Source: Bacteroidota bacterium
Lineage (GTDB): Bacteria; Bacteroidota; Bacteroidia; Bacteroidales; JAGONC01
Reading direction: 5' to 3'
DNA: 64,000 nucleotides
Assembly: GCA_022711405.1 (NCBI GenBank)
Contig: JAKLFC010000002.1
Coordinates: 1 to 64,000 of the forward strand
In this document: positions 26,395 through 38,300 of the stretch, in pieces
Layout of the letters: each line of letters opens with the position of its first letter
Numbering within the stretch: position 1 is the stretch's first letter
Position numbers and translations under genes: made by a program
Notes under the pieces: generated by a model
Database searches by the model: none
What the model was told of the DNA's origin: nothing
Seen by the model: only the letters and a program-made list of their open reading frames with translations

Positions 26395-27501
26395 ATGAAC
26401 AGTCTTCAAACCGATCAACGCATCGTCATGACCCTGGATGCGGGTGGTACCAACCTCGTTTTCAATGCAGTGCAGGGAAAACAGGAAATCCTTCAGCCCA
26501 TCGTTCTGCCTGCCCGGCATGACACACTGGAAAAAGTGGTGACAACCATCATCGAAGGCTTTCGGGAAGTAAAACGGCAGCTTAGGGACAAACCGGTTGC
26601 CATCAGCTTTGCTTTTCCCGGTCCTGCCGAATACGAACAGGGCATCATCGGCGACCTGGAGAACCTGCCTACCTTCAGGGGAGGGGTGGCGCTGGGGCCA
26701 GCCCTGGAAGAGCAATTTGGCGTTCCGGTATTCATCAACAACGACGGGGACCTGTTCACGTACGGGGAAGCACTGGCAGGTTTGTTGCCCGAAATCAACC
26801 GCATGCTGGAGGAAAGGGAGAGCCCGAAAAGGTACCGAAACCTCTTCGGAGCTACCTTCGGTACCGGTTTTGGCGGCGGGATCGTTTCCAGAGGAGAGTT
26901 GTTCACGGGCGACAATTCAGCACAGGCAGAGGTCAACCGGATGCGCAATAAACTTTACGCCAATTACAGCGCCGAAGAAAGTGTCAGCATACGGGGGGTG
27001 CAGCGGGTGTATGCAAGGGAATCGGGGGATCATTCGGCCATCTCGCCCAAGGATATCTATGAGATTGGGATGGGCCTGAAACCGGGCAACAAAGCTGCAG
27101 CCATAAAAGCTTTCGATGAGCTGGCCATCGTTGCAGGGGATACCTTCGCCAACGCCATCACGCTCGTGGACGGGCTGGTAGTGCTCGGAGGAGGACTTTC
27201 GCGTGCCTACCCGCTTTTCCTGTCACGCCTGGTGGAGGAAATGAATGCCTCCTTTGAAACAGTGAAAGGTTCGGCGCTGCCGCGGATGGAGATCAAAGCG
27301 TTCAACCTGGAGGATCCCAGGGAGCTGGAGGTGTTCCTTCAGGGGGATACCCGCGAAATCAACGTACCTTTTTCTGAGAAAACCATGAAGTATGACCCGC
27401 TGAAAAGGATCGGCGTGGGATTCCGCCGCCTGGGAACCAGCCGGGCCGTTTCCATCGGGGCTTATGCGTTCGCCCTGAACAAACTGGGTAGTAACAGGTA
27501 A
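26395..27501 (+). CDS. ROK family protein (sugar kinase-like)
   Basis: A 368-residue protein of the ROK group (repressor, ORF, kinase) in the actin-like ATPase superfamily. The N-terminal phosphate motif TLDAGGTNLVF begins near residue 12. FINNDGDLFTYGEALAG holds the likely catalytic Asp, FGATFGTGFGGGIV is the second phosphate loop, and LVVLGGGLS the adenosine motif. No winged-helix domain precedes it, so it is a kinase type, not a repressor. The Cys-rich zinc motif of classical ROK kinases (CxCGxxGC) is absent. The sugar substrate is unknown. ATG at 26395 is chosen; the only upstream in-frame start is a TTG within the ACAATTTG repeat. Confidence 0.85.
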   Translation: MNSLQTDQRIVMTLDAGGTNLVFNAVQGKQEILQPIVLPARHDTLEKVVTTIIEGFREVKRQLRDKPVAISFAFPGPAEYEQGIIGDLENLPTFRGGVALGPALEEQFGVPVFINNDGDLFTYGEALAGLLPEINRMLEERESPKRYRNLFGATFGTGFGGGIVSRGELFTGDNSAQAEVNRMRNKLYANYSAEESVSIRGVQRVYARESGDHSAISPKDIYEIGMGLKPGNKAAAIKAFDELAIVAGDTFANAITLVDGLVVLGGGLSRAYPLFLSRLVEEMNASFETVKGSALPRMEIKAFNLEDPRELEVFLQGDTREINVPFSEKTMKYDPLKRIGVGFRRLGTSRAVSIGAYAFALNKLGSNR

Positions 27502-27506
27502 TTTTG
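27499..27506 (+). promoter_or_regulatory. Bacteroidetes -7 box before the first C25 peptidase gene
   Basis: TAATTTTG matches TAnnTTTG and lies 14 bases before the ATG at 27521. It overlaps the TAA stop codon of the ROK gene. No good -33 box is visible. Confidence 0.45.
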
Positions 27507-27520
27507 CAAAAACATTATAA

Positions 27521-30500
27521 ATGAACAGAAAACATCTACACGTTGACAAGGCATTCCTGGCAAGATGGTTTGCCTTTCCTTTTATCCTTCTCGCGGCCGG
27601 ATCTCTCAGTGCCCAGCAATTTTCCTTCAACGACAGCTGGGGGAAACAGGGATTCACACTGGTCAGGGAAACTCCTGCGGGTGTGGTCATTACCTTCAGC
27701 ATCCATGATTTTTCACTGACCGACCAGGTCATCAACCGGGAGGAGATGAAGACCATCCAGCTGACCGGAGCTTTTCTGCAAAACAATGAGGGTGCTCCCA
27801 ACCTTCCTGGCAGAGGGAAATACATTGCCCTGCCCAGGGGAGCGACTGTACGGATATCCAGTCTGGAAACGAGAACGGTCAGCATCCCTGACATGAACAT
27901 TTCACCAGCGCCACGGCTGCCCCTGGTCACCGACCTGCCTCCGCTGCACTTCGAAAAAGACATGGATATTTATGGGAAAAACGAATTCTATCCGGCCCAG
28001 CCGGTGATCCTTTCGGAGCTCAGAAAGGTCAGGGGTGTCGACGCCGTCATTCTTGGGATAACACCGTTTCAGTACAATCCTGTCACCCGGGAACTGGTCG
28101 TCATCAGGGATATCAGGGTGGAGATCAGCTTTGAGGGAGGCAACGGGATCTTTGGCGAAGAGCGTTACCGGAGCCGTACCTGGGATCCCATTCTCAGGGA
28201 TCTTTTCATTAACCATGCTTCGCTCCCTGAAGTGAATTATTCTTCCCGGGACAACGGATCGCGTGACCAGAACTGGGAGTATGTGATCATTACACCGGAT
28301 AATCCATATTTCTTCGGCTGGGCCGACAGCCTCCGGAAATGGAGAAATGCCCAGGGTATACCTACTATGGTGGCGACGCTGAGCCAGATCGGGGGGAATA
28401 CCTCCTCCGCCATTGAGAATTATATCAACAATGCCTATAACAACTGGCCCACAGCACCTTCCGCATTTCTCCTGCTGGCCGATTACGGTTCTTCCGGAGA
28501 TAATACCATTATTTCACCTCTGTGGGACAACTACTGTATTTCGGATAATCTGTATGCGGATGTCGACGGAGATGATCTTCCGGATGTAGCGCTGGCCAGG
28601 ATCGCAGCTCAGTCGGCCGGGCAACTGAGTACAATGATTGGCAAGATGATGAACTATGAACTGTCGCCTCCCACGGATCCTGATTTTTACGATCATCCGA
28701 TTTCTGCCGGAGGCTGGCAGAGCGACCGGTGGTTCATCCTGTGTGCCGATATCTGCTGCGGATTCTGGGAGAACGAACTGAACAAGGAACCGGTCAGGGA
28801 ATACGCCGGTTACGGATCAGGGGCTCCCTCGTACTGGTCGACCAATCCGAACACGGATATGGTGGTCAACTACTTCGGACCGAACGGCCAGGAGTACATC
28901 CCGCAGACACCCTCCCATCTGACCGACTGGGGTGGAAGCGCTTCCCGCATCAATGCCGACCTGAACGCAGGTGCTTTTATGATCATTCATCGCGATCATG
29001 GCGAAGAAATGGGGTGGTCCTCTCCTGCTTACTACAACTCAGATATCACTCAGTTGGATGAAAATCCTCTCTCCTTCGTTTTTTCCCTTAATTGCCTCAC
29101 CGGAAAATTCAACATCGGAGGGGAATGCTTTTCCGAGGCCTTTCACCGGCATCCCTTTGGAGCCCTGGGAATCATCGCCGCCACAGAAGTCTCGTATTCT
29201 TTTGTCAACGACGCTTATGCCTGGGGATTATGGGATCACATGTGGCCCGGCTTTGACCCGGCCTATGGCAGTCCCGAAACCAATTCTCACTGGATCCAGC
29301 CGGGTTTTGCCAACGCTTCCGCCAAATATTACCTGGAGGCCTCCAATTGGCCCTATAATCCTGAAAATAAACCACATACATATTACCTGTTCCATCACCA
29401 CGGAGATGCTTATATGTATGTTTACAGTGAGGTGCCTCAGACACTCATGGTATCTCACGAAGATGATCTGGATCCGGGTGAGAATGCCTTTCCCATTACA
29501 GCGACGCAGGGATCCCTGATCGGACTTTCCATCAACGGCAATTACCTGGCTTCTGCGATTGCCACAGGCTCTGCCCAGAATATTCTGATCACGCCGCAGC
29601 CGCAGGGAACAGTCATCACGGTGGTGGTCACCAAACAAAATTACGAGAGGTACTCAGCGAATGTAATGGTGATGGGCCCACCCACGCCTGCGGTCTCACC
29701 ATCGCCCGGCAACCATGCGCTGGGCGTGGCACCCTTCACCAGCCTGCACTGGAGCCAGGGTCCACTGGGATATGTTGAATACTATAAAATCTATCTCGGT
29801 ACGGATGATCCTCCAACAAATATCATCAATGGTACGACCGTTACGGATACTTCTTTCAGCCCACCCGCTTATCTCGATTTTGAAACCAGCTACAACTGGC
29901 GGGTGGATTCCTACAATTCCTTTGGCAGTGCCCAGGGAGCCATCTGGGATTTTAAGATTGACACACCCCCGGATGAAAACTTTGAAACAGGCAACTTTTC
30001 ATCCTTCGACTGGTACTTCGGGGGCAACGCCAACTGGCAAACCACCTGGTCCCAGGCACGTCATGGCAGCTTCAGTGCAGGATCCGGAACCATATCCCCC
30101 GAACAGACATCATCTCTTCTGATCGAAAATCAGTCGGAGTCTTTCTTTATGGTTTCTATCTCCTTCTGGGTAAAGACCTCGACCGTCGCAGATGCAAACG
30201 TCCTGCAATTCCTGATCGATGGAGAGGTAAAAGGAGAATGGAGCGGGGAAACGGACTGGACAGAAGGAAATTTCAGTTTCATCGCAGGGGAGCACCTATT
30301 TGAATGGAAATACTCCAAAAACCAGGAGAAGGGAGATGACGAAGATGCTGTTTGGCTTGATTATATCCAGTTCCCACCAGGATCACTTCCTGTGATTGTG
30401 CATGCAGGAGACGATCTGGTCCTCTGCGAAGGCGATACCCCGGAACTGAATGGGATTGCCACCAATTACATGAGTCTTTTCTGGACTACCTCTGGTGACG

Positions 30501-31471
30501 GATCCTTTAATGATCCGACGATCCTGGATCCGGTTTACACACCCGGAGTGGCGGATATCGAATCCGGCGCTGCGACCCTCATCCTGACCGCCACCCGTAA
30601 TAACAACAGCACGAGCGACGACCTTGGTCTGACCATATACCGGGCACCGGTCGTCTCAGCTGGAGGAACAGGAGAGATCTGCCAGGGTGAGGCTTATGCA
30701 TGCCTCACGGCTGAAGCGGAACATTTCGGTGAGCTGACCTGGACATCCCCGGGAGATGGATCGTTCGATGATCCGGGACTGTTGAATCCGGTTTATACGC
30801 CAGGGCCGGGTGATATCGAATCCGGCCAGGCAGAGCTGATCCTCATGGCCACAGGTATGGCACCCTGTGCCGGATCATCGGATACGCTCAGGCTGACAGT
30901 TCATCCACTGCCGGGAGTTCCTGCCCTTCCTGACGGACCGGCAGAAGTGGATCTCTTTTACACGAACACATCCACCTATACAACCGTAGGCGCCATTCAT
31001 GCCAACTATTATGAATGGGCCATCCAGCCTGCAGAGGCAGGGTCTCTCGACAACGACAGCCAGGACTGCATCGTTTACTGGAATCCTTCCTTCCAGGGTG
31101 ACGTACTGATATCTGTCAAAGGAATGAATGACTGCGGGGAAGGGGGTGTTTCAGAGGCGCTGGACGTCGTGGTGTATAATACCGTGGGCGTCGCCGGCCC
31201 GGACGATCGGGACCTGATGGTGGAAATCCTGCCCAATCCGAATCATGGAGAATTTTTACTTCGAATGTTTTCAAAAAAGAACATATCTTTGAACGTTTTT
31301 CTGACCTCCTCTGCGGGGCAAATACTTTTTAAGGATCCTGATTTCACTGTAAAAGGGTGGAGCCAGAAGGCATACATGTTCCCTGACATGGAAGACGGTA
31401 TTTATTTTATACAAATCAGGAGTGACACGATGATCATTACGAAAAAAATCATAATACTACACACATTATAA
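27521..31471 (+). CDS. Gingipain-type C25 peptidase, T9SS cargo (1316 aa)
   Basis: A very large secreted cysteine peptidase. The signal peptide ends near LSA(31), leaving Gln32 first. A propeptide (to about 240) precedes the C25 caspase-like catalytic domain (about 250-610), with the dyad His493 in RDHGEEMGW and Cys525 in SLNCLTGKF; the 32-residue spacing fits gingipains. Then come an Ig-like domain, an FN3-like domain (about 725-815), a MAM/lectin-like beta-sandwich starting ENFETGNFSSFDW (about 820-950), two Ig-like modules with WTTSGDGSF / WTSPGDGSF, a last Ig-like module, and a C-terminal T9SS type A sorting domain (ILPNPNHGEF ... GIYFIQI). Probably surface-bound or released. Substrate specificity cannot be read. 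Confidence 0.93.
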   Translation: MNRKHLHVDKAFLARWFAFPFILLAAGSLSAQQFSFNDSWGKQGFTLVRETPAGVVITFSIHDFSLTDQVINREEMKTIQLTGAFLQNNEGAPNLPGRGKYIALPRGATVRISSLETRTVSIPDMNISPAPRLPLVTDLPPLHFEKDMDIYGKNEFYPAQPVILSELRKVRGVDAVILGITPFQYNPVTRELVVIRDIRVEISFEGGNGIFGEERYRSRTWDPILRDLFINHASLPEVNYSSRDNGSRDQNWEYVIITPDNPYFFGWADSLRKWRNAQGIPTMVATLSQIGGNTSSAIENYINNAYNNWPTAPSAFLLLADYGSSGDNTIISPLWDNYCISDNLYADVDGDDLPDVALARIAAQSAGQLSTMIGKMMNYELSPPTDPDFYDHPISAGGWQSDRWFILCADICCGFWENELNKEPVREYAGYGSGAPSYWSTNPNTDMVVNYFGPNGQEYIPQTPSHLTDWGGSASRINADLNAGAFMIIHRDHGEEMGWSSPAYYNSDITQLDENPLSFVFSLNCLTGKFNIGGECFSEAFHRHPFGALGIIAATEVSYSFVNDAYAWGLWDHMWPGFDPAYGSPETNSHWIQPGFANASAKYYLEASNWPYNPENKPHTYYLFHHHGDAYMYVYSEVPQTLMVSHEDDLDPGENAFPITATQGSLIGLSINGNYLASAIATGSAQNILITPQPQGTVITVVVTKQNYERYSANVMVMGPPTPAVSPSPGNHALGVAPFTSLHWSQGPLGYVEYYKIYLGTDDPPTNIINGTTVTDTSFSPPAYLDFETSYNWRVDSYNSFGSAQGAIWDFKIDTPPDENFETGNFSSFDWYFGGNANWQTTWSQARHGSFSAGSGTISPEQTSSLLIENQSESFFMVSISFWVKTSTVADANVLQFLIDGEVKGEWSGETDWTEGNFSFIAGEHLFEWKYSKNQEKGDDEDAVWLDYIQFPPGSLPVIVHAGDDLVLCEGDTPELNGIATNYMSLFWTTSGDGSFNDPTILDPVYTPGVADIESGAATLILTATRNNNSTSDDLGLTIYRAPVVSAGGTGEICQGEAYACLTAEAEHFGELTWTSPGDGSFDDPGLLNPVYTPGPGDIESGQAELILMATGMAPCAGSSDTLRLTVHPLPGVPALPDGPAEVDLFYTNTSTYTTVGAIHANYYEWAIQPAEAGSLDNDSQDCIVYWNPSFQGDVLISVKGMNDCGEGGVSEALDVVVYNTVGVAGPDDRDLMVEILPNPNHGEFLLRMFSKKNISLNVFLTSSAGQILFKDPDFTVKGWSQKAYMFPDMEDGIYFIQIRSDTMIITKKIIILHTL

Positions 31472-31516
31472 TTTTTTTAATCCTCTAAACAGTAACCATT
31501 TAACAGTTTTTCACAG

Positions 31517-34500
31517 ATGAAAAGATTCTTTATGCTGATCGGCATGATGGCTGCTATTGTCGTGACCAGTACAGGCCAGTGGGTACCTGCGGGTTCGGAG
31601 ACTCCTGCTCCGGCTTCCATCGTTCTGGTCTCTTCCAACATTGAATCCTCGACGGTTCACATCACACTGGAGGGATTTTATCAGAAAGAAGTCATCACCC
31701 CGCGAGGGCCGGCGATGATCCTCAGCGTGGGAGAATCTTCTCCCATCCTTGAGAAAGGATCACCTGACCTTGCCAGGCTGGCCGCTTCACTGATCATCCC
31801 CGACAGAGCGCTCATGCAGCTGGAAGTGATATCAGCCAGTTACAGGGAGTTTCCCCATGTGAACGTGGCTCCCTCCAAAGGCAACCTTACGCGTGATACT
31901 GATCCCTCAGATGTTCCATATACCTATGGATCCCCTTATCTGTCAGACCAGTTCTACCCCGGTAAACTGGCCGACATGGCGGATCCTTATATTGTCAGGG
32001 ATCACAGAGGGCAAACCATCCATGTTTATCCTTTCCAGTATAATCCGGTGACCCAAATCCTTCGTGTGTATACCGATATGACGGTCTCCATCCGCCAGGT
32101 CAGCCAGGCAGGTGTCAATCCTCTGGTGCGTACCGGTGAGCCATTAAAGGTCGACCGTGACTTCAACAAGCTCTACCAGCATCATTTTCTGAATGCAGGC
32201 CAGGGCCAGATGCGGTATACACCCGTGGAAGAGGAAGGGAACATGCTGATCATCTGTTACGGGGATTTCATGGACGAGATGCAACCTTTCATCGAGTGGA
32301 AAACGCTGATTGGCAGGCCGGTGGAAATGGTGGATGTGGCCGGCATTGGCAATTCTGCCGCCATAAAAGCCTATGTGGCCAATTATTACAATACCAATGG
32401 CCTGACCTATCTTCTGCTTGTCGGTGATGCTGCACAGGTTCCTACCAGTTATGCATCAGGCGACTCGGATAACGATTATACCTATATCGTTGGCGCGGAT
32501 CATTATCCTGACATTTTCGCCGGACGATTCTCTGCCGAGAATCCCGAACAGGTAATCACCCAGGTTACACGAACCGTGAATTATGAAAAGAATCCGGTCA
32601 GCAGTCCTGACTGGTACACGAGGAATATGGGAATTGGTTCCAGCCAGGGACCCGGTGACGATAACGAAATGGATTACCAGCATATCCGCAACATGCAGAC
32701 AGACCTGATGAATTACACCTATCATTACAACGCCGAGATGTTTGACGGTAACCAGGGTGGCAATGATGCATCCGGCAATCCAACTCCGGCCATGGTGGCA
32801 AGTGAAATAAACACAGGTACCAGCATCATCCTTTACTGCGGCCACGGAAGTGTGAATGCCTGGAGCACCTCCGGTTTTTCGAGCAGCGACATCAACGGAC
32901 AGCTGACCAATGCCGGGATGCTTCCCTTCATCTGGTCGGTAGCCTGCGTGAACGGTGACTTCAAGAATAACACCTGCTTTGCGGAAACATGGTTAAGGGC
33001 CACTTACGAAGGTCAGCCCAAAGGGGCCATCGCCACCCTGATGTCCACCATCAACCAGTCATGGGATCCCCCCATGGAAGGACAGGATGAAATGGTGGAT
33101 ATCCTTGTGGAAAGCTATGAGAACAATATAAAACGGACGTTCGGTTCCCTTTCGATGAACGGCTGCATGAAAATGAATGATTCCTATGGAAGTGGCGGCG
33201 TTCAAATGACAGATACCTGGACGGTCTTCGGGGATCCATCCGTGGTGGTGCGTACCGATGTGCCCGTCAACCTTACTGCAAACTATCAGAATCCGATTCC
33301 CATGGGATCAACACAGCTGACAGTGAACACCAATGCCAGCGAAGGGATCGTATGCCTGTCGTTCGACGGTGAAATCGTTTCCACGGCGTATATCGCTTCA
33401 GGAGGTTCAGCCACACTGTCGTTTCCCCCCATCAACAGCCTCACGCCCCGTCAGTTGACCATTTATTCCTACAATCGTCTGCCCCATCTGGGAACCCTGA
33501 ACATTTCAGGGCAGCCCGCTCCGGCAGGTTCCCCCTTTCCGGCAAATGGCTACCCTTCTGCCCTGCCCTTTACGAACCTGATGTGGAGTCAGGGACAGGG
33601 AGGTATTCCTGATAATTACAAAGTTTATTTCGGCACAAACAATCCCCCTACCAACATCGTGAACGGGACCACGGTATACGACACTTTGTTTGACCTTCCA
33701 CAGGACCTTGAATTTGAAACCCTGTATTTCTGGCAGATCAAGAGCTCTAATCAGTTTGGCAACGTTGACGGTGATGTCTGGAGCTTCACGGTGGGATCCG
33801 CCCCGGATGAGGATTTCGAATCGGGAAGTTTCTTCGGCACCGACTGGTTCACAGCAGGAAACTCACCCTGGATCTTCGACAATGACATTGTGAGGCATGG
33901 GACATATTCTGTCAGATCCGGTAATATCTCCGAAGGGATGAGTTCCTCCCTGCTGGTCAACCATCAGTCGGAATCGTTTTTCATGGTTCCCATTTCCTTC
34001 TATTACAAAGTATCCTCACTGGAAGGGCAGAACTTCCTTCAATTTCTTGTGGATGGCACTGTGATGGCTGAATGGAGCGGAGAGATCGATTGGCAGGAGG
34101 CGGTCATCGACATCTCACCCGGATTGCACACATTTGAATGGAAATACACCAAATCAGCAGCAGCCGGCCCGGAGATGGATCATGCATGGATCGATTACAT
34201 TGAATTTCCCCCGGAAACCCTGCCCGTCATTGTCCATGCCGGTGATGATGGTATGACCTGTGAGGCTTCTTCCTTTGCCCTTGCAGGATCAGCTTCAAAT
34301 TATACCTCTTTACTGTGGACAACATCGGGTGATGGCCAGTTTGATGATCCCACGCTCCCTGAGACCCATTACACTCCCGGGATCCAGGATACTGAAGAGG
34401 GACAGGTCATCCTGACCCTGACCGCCTACAGGGAGGATATCAGCAGCAGCGATGACCTGACCCTGTCGGTACGGCCCATGCCTTATGTTGATGCAGGAGT

Positions 34501-35287
34501 ACCTGCCGAAATCTGTTCAGGATCATCCTACCTGTGTTCAGAGGCGGTGGCGGCAGACTGTGCTTCGCTGTTATGGAGCACTTCCGGCGACGGAACCTTC
34601 GACAACCCTGCCATCCTTCATCCGGCTTATATGCCTGGATCCGCTGACATGGCCCAGGGAACGGTTGAGCTTACACTTACCGGAGAAGGGATTGAACCCT
34701 GCGGGGAAATATTCCACACATTGCCGCTCAGCATTATTCCATTGCCTGAAGTACCTTCCATGCCGGATGGGCCAACCTGGGTTGACCTGTATTATACACC
34801 CGCATCCACTTATACGACCTCCGGATCCAATGGATCGCTCTATTACAGCTGGAGCATTGATCCGGGAACCGCGGGCAATATGGACAGCGATGGGGCCCAG
34901 TGCGTGATCAACTGGAATCCGGAATTTCTGGGGAATGTCACAATAAGTGTGAAGGGACTGAACGATTGCGGGGAAGGTCTTATGTCAGAAGGCCTGGAGG
35001 TACTGATTGGAAATACGGTCGGATTTAAAGAAGATCTCCCTGCACCCTCCATCAGGATCATGCCCAATCCAAGTCATGGCCTGTTCACCCTGGAGTTCAC
35101 CCCTGCTGCATCAGACATGGTCAGCATTCGGATCATGGATGCCGTGGGTAGTGTGATCCTCCAGGAAAATGATATTCCTGTGAGCGGAACATTCCGGCAA
35201 TCGTACCGGATCACCAAGGCAGGATTGTATTTCCTGTCGGTGGAAGGAGCGACTTTCCATTCTGCCACAAAGATCATGGTCAACTAA
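31517..35287 (+). CDS. Gingipain-type C25 peptidase, T9SS cargo (1256 aa)
   Basis: A second C25 peptidase 45 bases after the first, so probably in one transcript. The signal peptide ends TSTG with Gln next (QWVPAG). The propeptide is followed by the catalytic domain (about 240-600) with His443 in LYCGHGSVNAW and Cys477 in SVACVNGDF. It then has an Ig-like domain, an FN3-like domain (about 680-760) close in sequence to that of the upstream protein, the shared MAM-like sandwich (from EDFESGSFFGTDW), two Ig-like modules, the terminal Ig module and the sorting domain (IMPNPSHGLF ... GLYFLSV). Nearest to the Rgp type of C25 in the CGHG/ACVNGDF layout, but specificity is unknown. Confidence 0.93.
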   Translation: MKRFFMLIGMMAAIVVTSTGQWVPAGSETPAPASIVLVSSNIESSTVHITLEGFYQKEVITPRGPAMILSVGESSPILEKGSPDLARLAASLIIPDRALMQLEVISASYREFPHVNVAPSKGNLTRDTDPSDVPYTYGSPYLSDQFYPGKLADMADPYIVRDHRGQTIHVYPFQYNPVTQILRVYTDMTVSIRQVSQAGVNPLVRTGEPLKVDRDFNKLYQHHFLNAGQGQMRYTPVEEEGNMLIICYGDFMDEMQPFIEWKTLIGRPVEMVDVAGIGNSAAIKAYVANYYNTNGLTYLLLVGDAAQVPTSYASGDSDNDYTYIVGADHYPDIFAGRFSAENPEQVITQVTRTVNYEKNPVSSPDWYTRNMGIGSSQGPGDDNEMDYQHIRNMQTDLMNYTYHYNAEMFDGNQGGNDASGNPTPAMVASEINTGTSIILYCGHGSVNAWSTSGFSSSDINGQLTNAGMLPFIWSVACVNGDFKNNTCFAETWLRATYEGQPKGAIATLMSTINQSWDPPMEGQDEMVDILVESYENNIKRTFGSLSMNGCMKMNDSYGSGGVQMTDTWTVFGDPSVVVRTDVPVNLTANYQNPIPMGSTQLTVNTNASEGIVCLSFDGEIVSTAYIASGGSATLSFPPINSLTPRQLTIYSYNRLPHLGTLNISGQPAPAGSPFPANGYPSALPFTNLMWSQGQGGIPDNYKVYFGTNNPPTNIVNGTTVYDTLFDLPQDLEFETLYFWQIKSSNQFGNVDGDVWSFTVGSAPDEDFESGSFFGTDWFTAGNSPWIFDNDIVRHGTYSVRSGNISEGMSSSLLVNHQSESFFMVPISFYYKVSSLEGQNFLQFLVDGTVMAEWSGEIDWQEAVIDISPGLHTFEWKYTKSAAAGPEMDHAWIDYIEFPPETLPVIVHAGDDGMTCEASSFALAGSASNYTSLLWTTSGDGQFDDPTLPETHYTPGIQDTEEGQVILTLTAYREDISSSDDLTLSVRPMPYVDAGVPAEICSGSSYLCSEAVAADCASLLWSTSGDGTFDNPAILHPAYMPGSADMAQGTVELTLTGEGIEPCGEIFHTLPLSIIPLPEVPSMPDGPTWVDLYYTPASTYTTSGSNGSLYYSWSIDPGTAGNMDSDGAQCVINWNPEFLGNVTISVKGLNDCGEGLMSEGLEVLIGNTVGFKEDLPAPSIRIMPNPSHGLFTLEFTPAASDMVSIRIMDAVGSVILQENDIPVSGTFRQSYRITKAGLYFLSVEGATFHSATKIMVN

Positions 35288-35362
35288 TAGGGATATTTCA
35301 TTCTGACTCATCATTGTTTTAGCCGGAACAGAATTCACCCTAACGAACGAAATTAAAACCTG

Positions 35363-38300
35363 ATGAACAAGCTTCTCACTTTCATCGCCGTATTTTTTTC
35401 CCTTCTCACCACAGCCCAGACCTCCTGGAGAGTGCATGAGATGGAAGTCAGGGCATGGCCTGCCACCACAACCCAGCTGGATCAGCTACACCGTTTGCAT
35501 CTCAACGGCGATGTGTACCCCAACGGGACCGCACTTCTGTACCTGACCCCTTTGGAGCTGGAAAAGGTCAGAATGCTGGGCATTCCATACGAAATCCTCA
35601 AAGCAGACCTGAATTCATGGTACGAGGGTTTCTGGGACAGCAGGGAATCCTACCACACCTACCAGGAGATCATCGACCTGGCCGACAGCCTCGCACTGCA
35701 TTTTCCCGGAATATGCCAGAAGACCCTCCATGGTTATTCCATGGAGGGACGCCAGCTGGCGACGCTGAAGATCAGCGACAACGTGACGGTGGATGAAACC
35801 GAAGCGGAGGTCTGGTTCGACGGGGGGATACACGGGGACGAGATCACGGGAGCGGAAAACCTGATCCGTTTTGCCCGCGATCTCTGCCTGGGATACGGAA
35901 ACGATGACGAGATCACGCTGCTTGTCAATTCACGTGAGATCTGGATCTACCTGATGGTGAATCCGGATGGCAGGGTTCATATGGTCAGGTACAACGCCAA
36001 CGGTGTCGACCTGAACCGTGACTGGGGGTACATGTGGGATGGATGGGGCGAAAGTACCGACGCTTATTCGCAGCAGGAATCAAAGGTCATGCGGGACCTG
36101 TACTTTTCCCTGCAGCCAACCATCGGCCTCAGCTACCACAGCGGCATCGAACTCTCACTCTATCCCTGGGGCTACCGTTACAGCCAGGCCAACGACGATG
36201 CTCACCTTAGCTTCATCGCTCATCATTATTCGGATATGTCTGGTTATGAAGATCTGGTGGCAGAGCAGGCTGTGGCACTTTATCCTACCAGTGGCGGATC
36301 CATCGATACATATTACGGAAGTATGGGTTCGGTTGGACTGACGGTGGAGCTATCGACCCAAAAACAGCCCCCTGTCAGCCAGCTGATGTACTACTACAAC
36401 ATTAACTACCCGGCGATGATCGCCATGGTCGAGCAGGCAGGCTATGGTATCAGTGGAATGGTGACCGATGCCCAGACAGGGGAACCTGTACAGGCTCTGG
36501 TGTATATCAGCAATTATTACCCGTCTTACTGTGATCCGGCGGTGGGCGACTTTCATAAATTCGTGCTGCCAGGCACCTATTCACTGGAAATCGTGGCCAA
36601 CGGGTACGAAAGCCAGACCATCGAAAATGTGGTGGTATATGAGAATTATTCTGCTTTTGTGGAAGTGGCCTTATCTCCTGCAGAAAGCAACTTTGCTTAT
36701 AAGGTAGTTTCTGTAAGGATTCCCGGGAATAACGAGAACGATGAAGGCTATACACCCGGGATTCTGGGTGAGCCCGATGGGATAAACTACAGTATGGGGT
36801 ATAATGGATGGATCGTACTGGAAATGCAACAAATAATCCTGGATGGTCCCGGCGAGGATTTCATCGTTTATGAAGGAGATGACACCCCTGAAAGTTTCAG
36901 CTGTTTTGCATCCGGTTCGCCTTATGGTCCCTGGACACTGATCGGTGAGGGAACGGGTACCACATCGTTTGATCTTGCCGGCGGAATGGTGCAGGATGCA
37001 CGCTATATCAAGCTCTATGACGGGGGAGATACCCCTTCGGCACAGGATAATTCGGGTTTTGACGCGGATGCCCTGGAAGTGCTGGAACATCCCTCAGGAA
37101 CATACCTTGCCCTGCTTTCGGTTGAGCTGGAGGATATCAGCGGGAACCTTGACGGCATCCTCGATCCCGGTGAAACGGCCAGCCTCTCCGTCACGCTTCG
37201 CAATAACGGGGACATCACGGCCGAAGACATCCAGCTGACCCTGACAACAGATCAGCTTTATGTCAGTATCGATACCGCTTCGGCCATACTGGGAGATCTG
37301 GCATACGGTGAAAGTTCATCCTGTACGTTCACCCTGACCGCCAATGAACTTACCCCGGTCGGTTTTATCTTCGGTCTGGCATTGGCTGTAGAGGCTAACC
37401 AAGGCTCCTATGAGAACACATTCGGTTTTGATTTTCAGATCGGCAGTATAGGGGAGAACTGGGAAACGGGTGATATGACGGCCTTCGGCTGGGTCACCGG
37501 TGGAAATGTGCCCTGGTCGGTCGTTCCGTATCAAGCCTATGAAGGTACCTATTGTGTCCGGTCGGGCGCCATCGCCAACAATGGCGTGTCGAGTCTTTCC
37601 ATTACCATGGATATCCTGGCTGACGGAAAGATTTCCTTTTACAGGAAAGTATCGTCTGAACCCGGATATGATTTTCTGGAATTTTATGTCGACAATCTCC
37701 TCCTTGGCAACTGGTCGGGTGAGGCTGCATGGGAGGAGGTCTCCTTTGATGTGAACCAGGGGAACCATGTCTTCAAGTGGCTGTACACCAAAGACCAGTG
37801 GACCGTATCAGGAAGCGACTGTGCCTGGGTCGATCTGATCCGTTTCCCTCCCATCCAGTCTGCAAACCTTGGAACACTTTCCGGAACGGTGACCGATATG
37901 TGGGATGGGCAGCCCATTGAAGGTGCCTCGATCGGCGGAGTGGCGGTCACCGGGAGCGACGGGCTCTATTCACTCCAGCTCAGTGAAGGGGTGTATGAGA
38001 TTTGTGCCATGGCAGACTGCTATGATACCCTGTGTCTGCAGACCGTGGTGATGAAAGGTCAGCAGACGGTGCTTGATTTCACGATGCTCCCTCTGCCCGC
38101 AGCCTATGGAATAACGGGAGGGGGCGAATGGTGCGAAGGGATGGAAGGCGTCGCCATCGGGCTGGATGGCTCGCAGCCAGAGTGCCGGTATGAGCTCTTC
38201 TGCAATGATGCCACGACGGGAGTGGTTGTCAACGGTACCGGCGAAGCCCTGGATTTCGGGCAATTCACCACCCTGGGATCTTACTGGATCTCTGCTACCC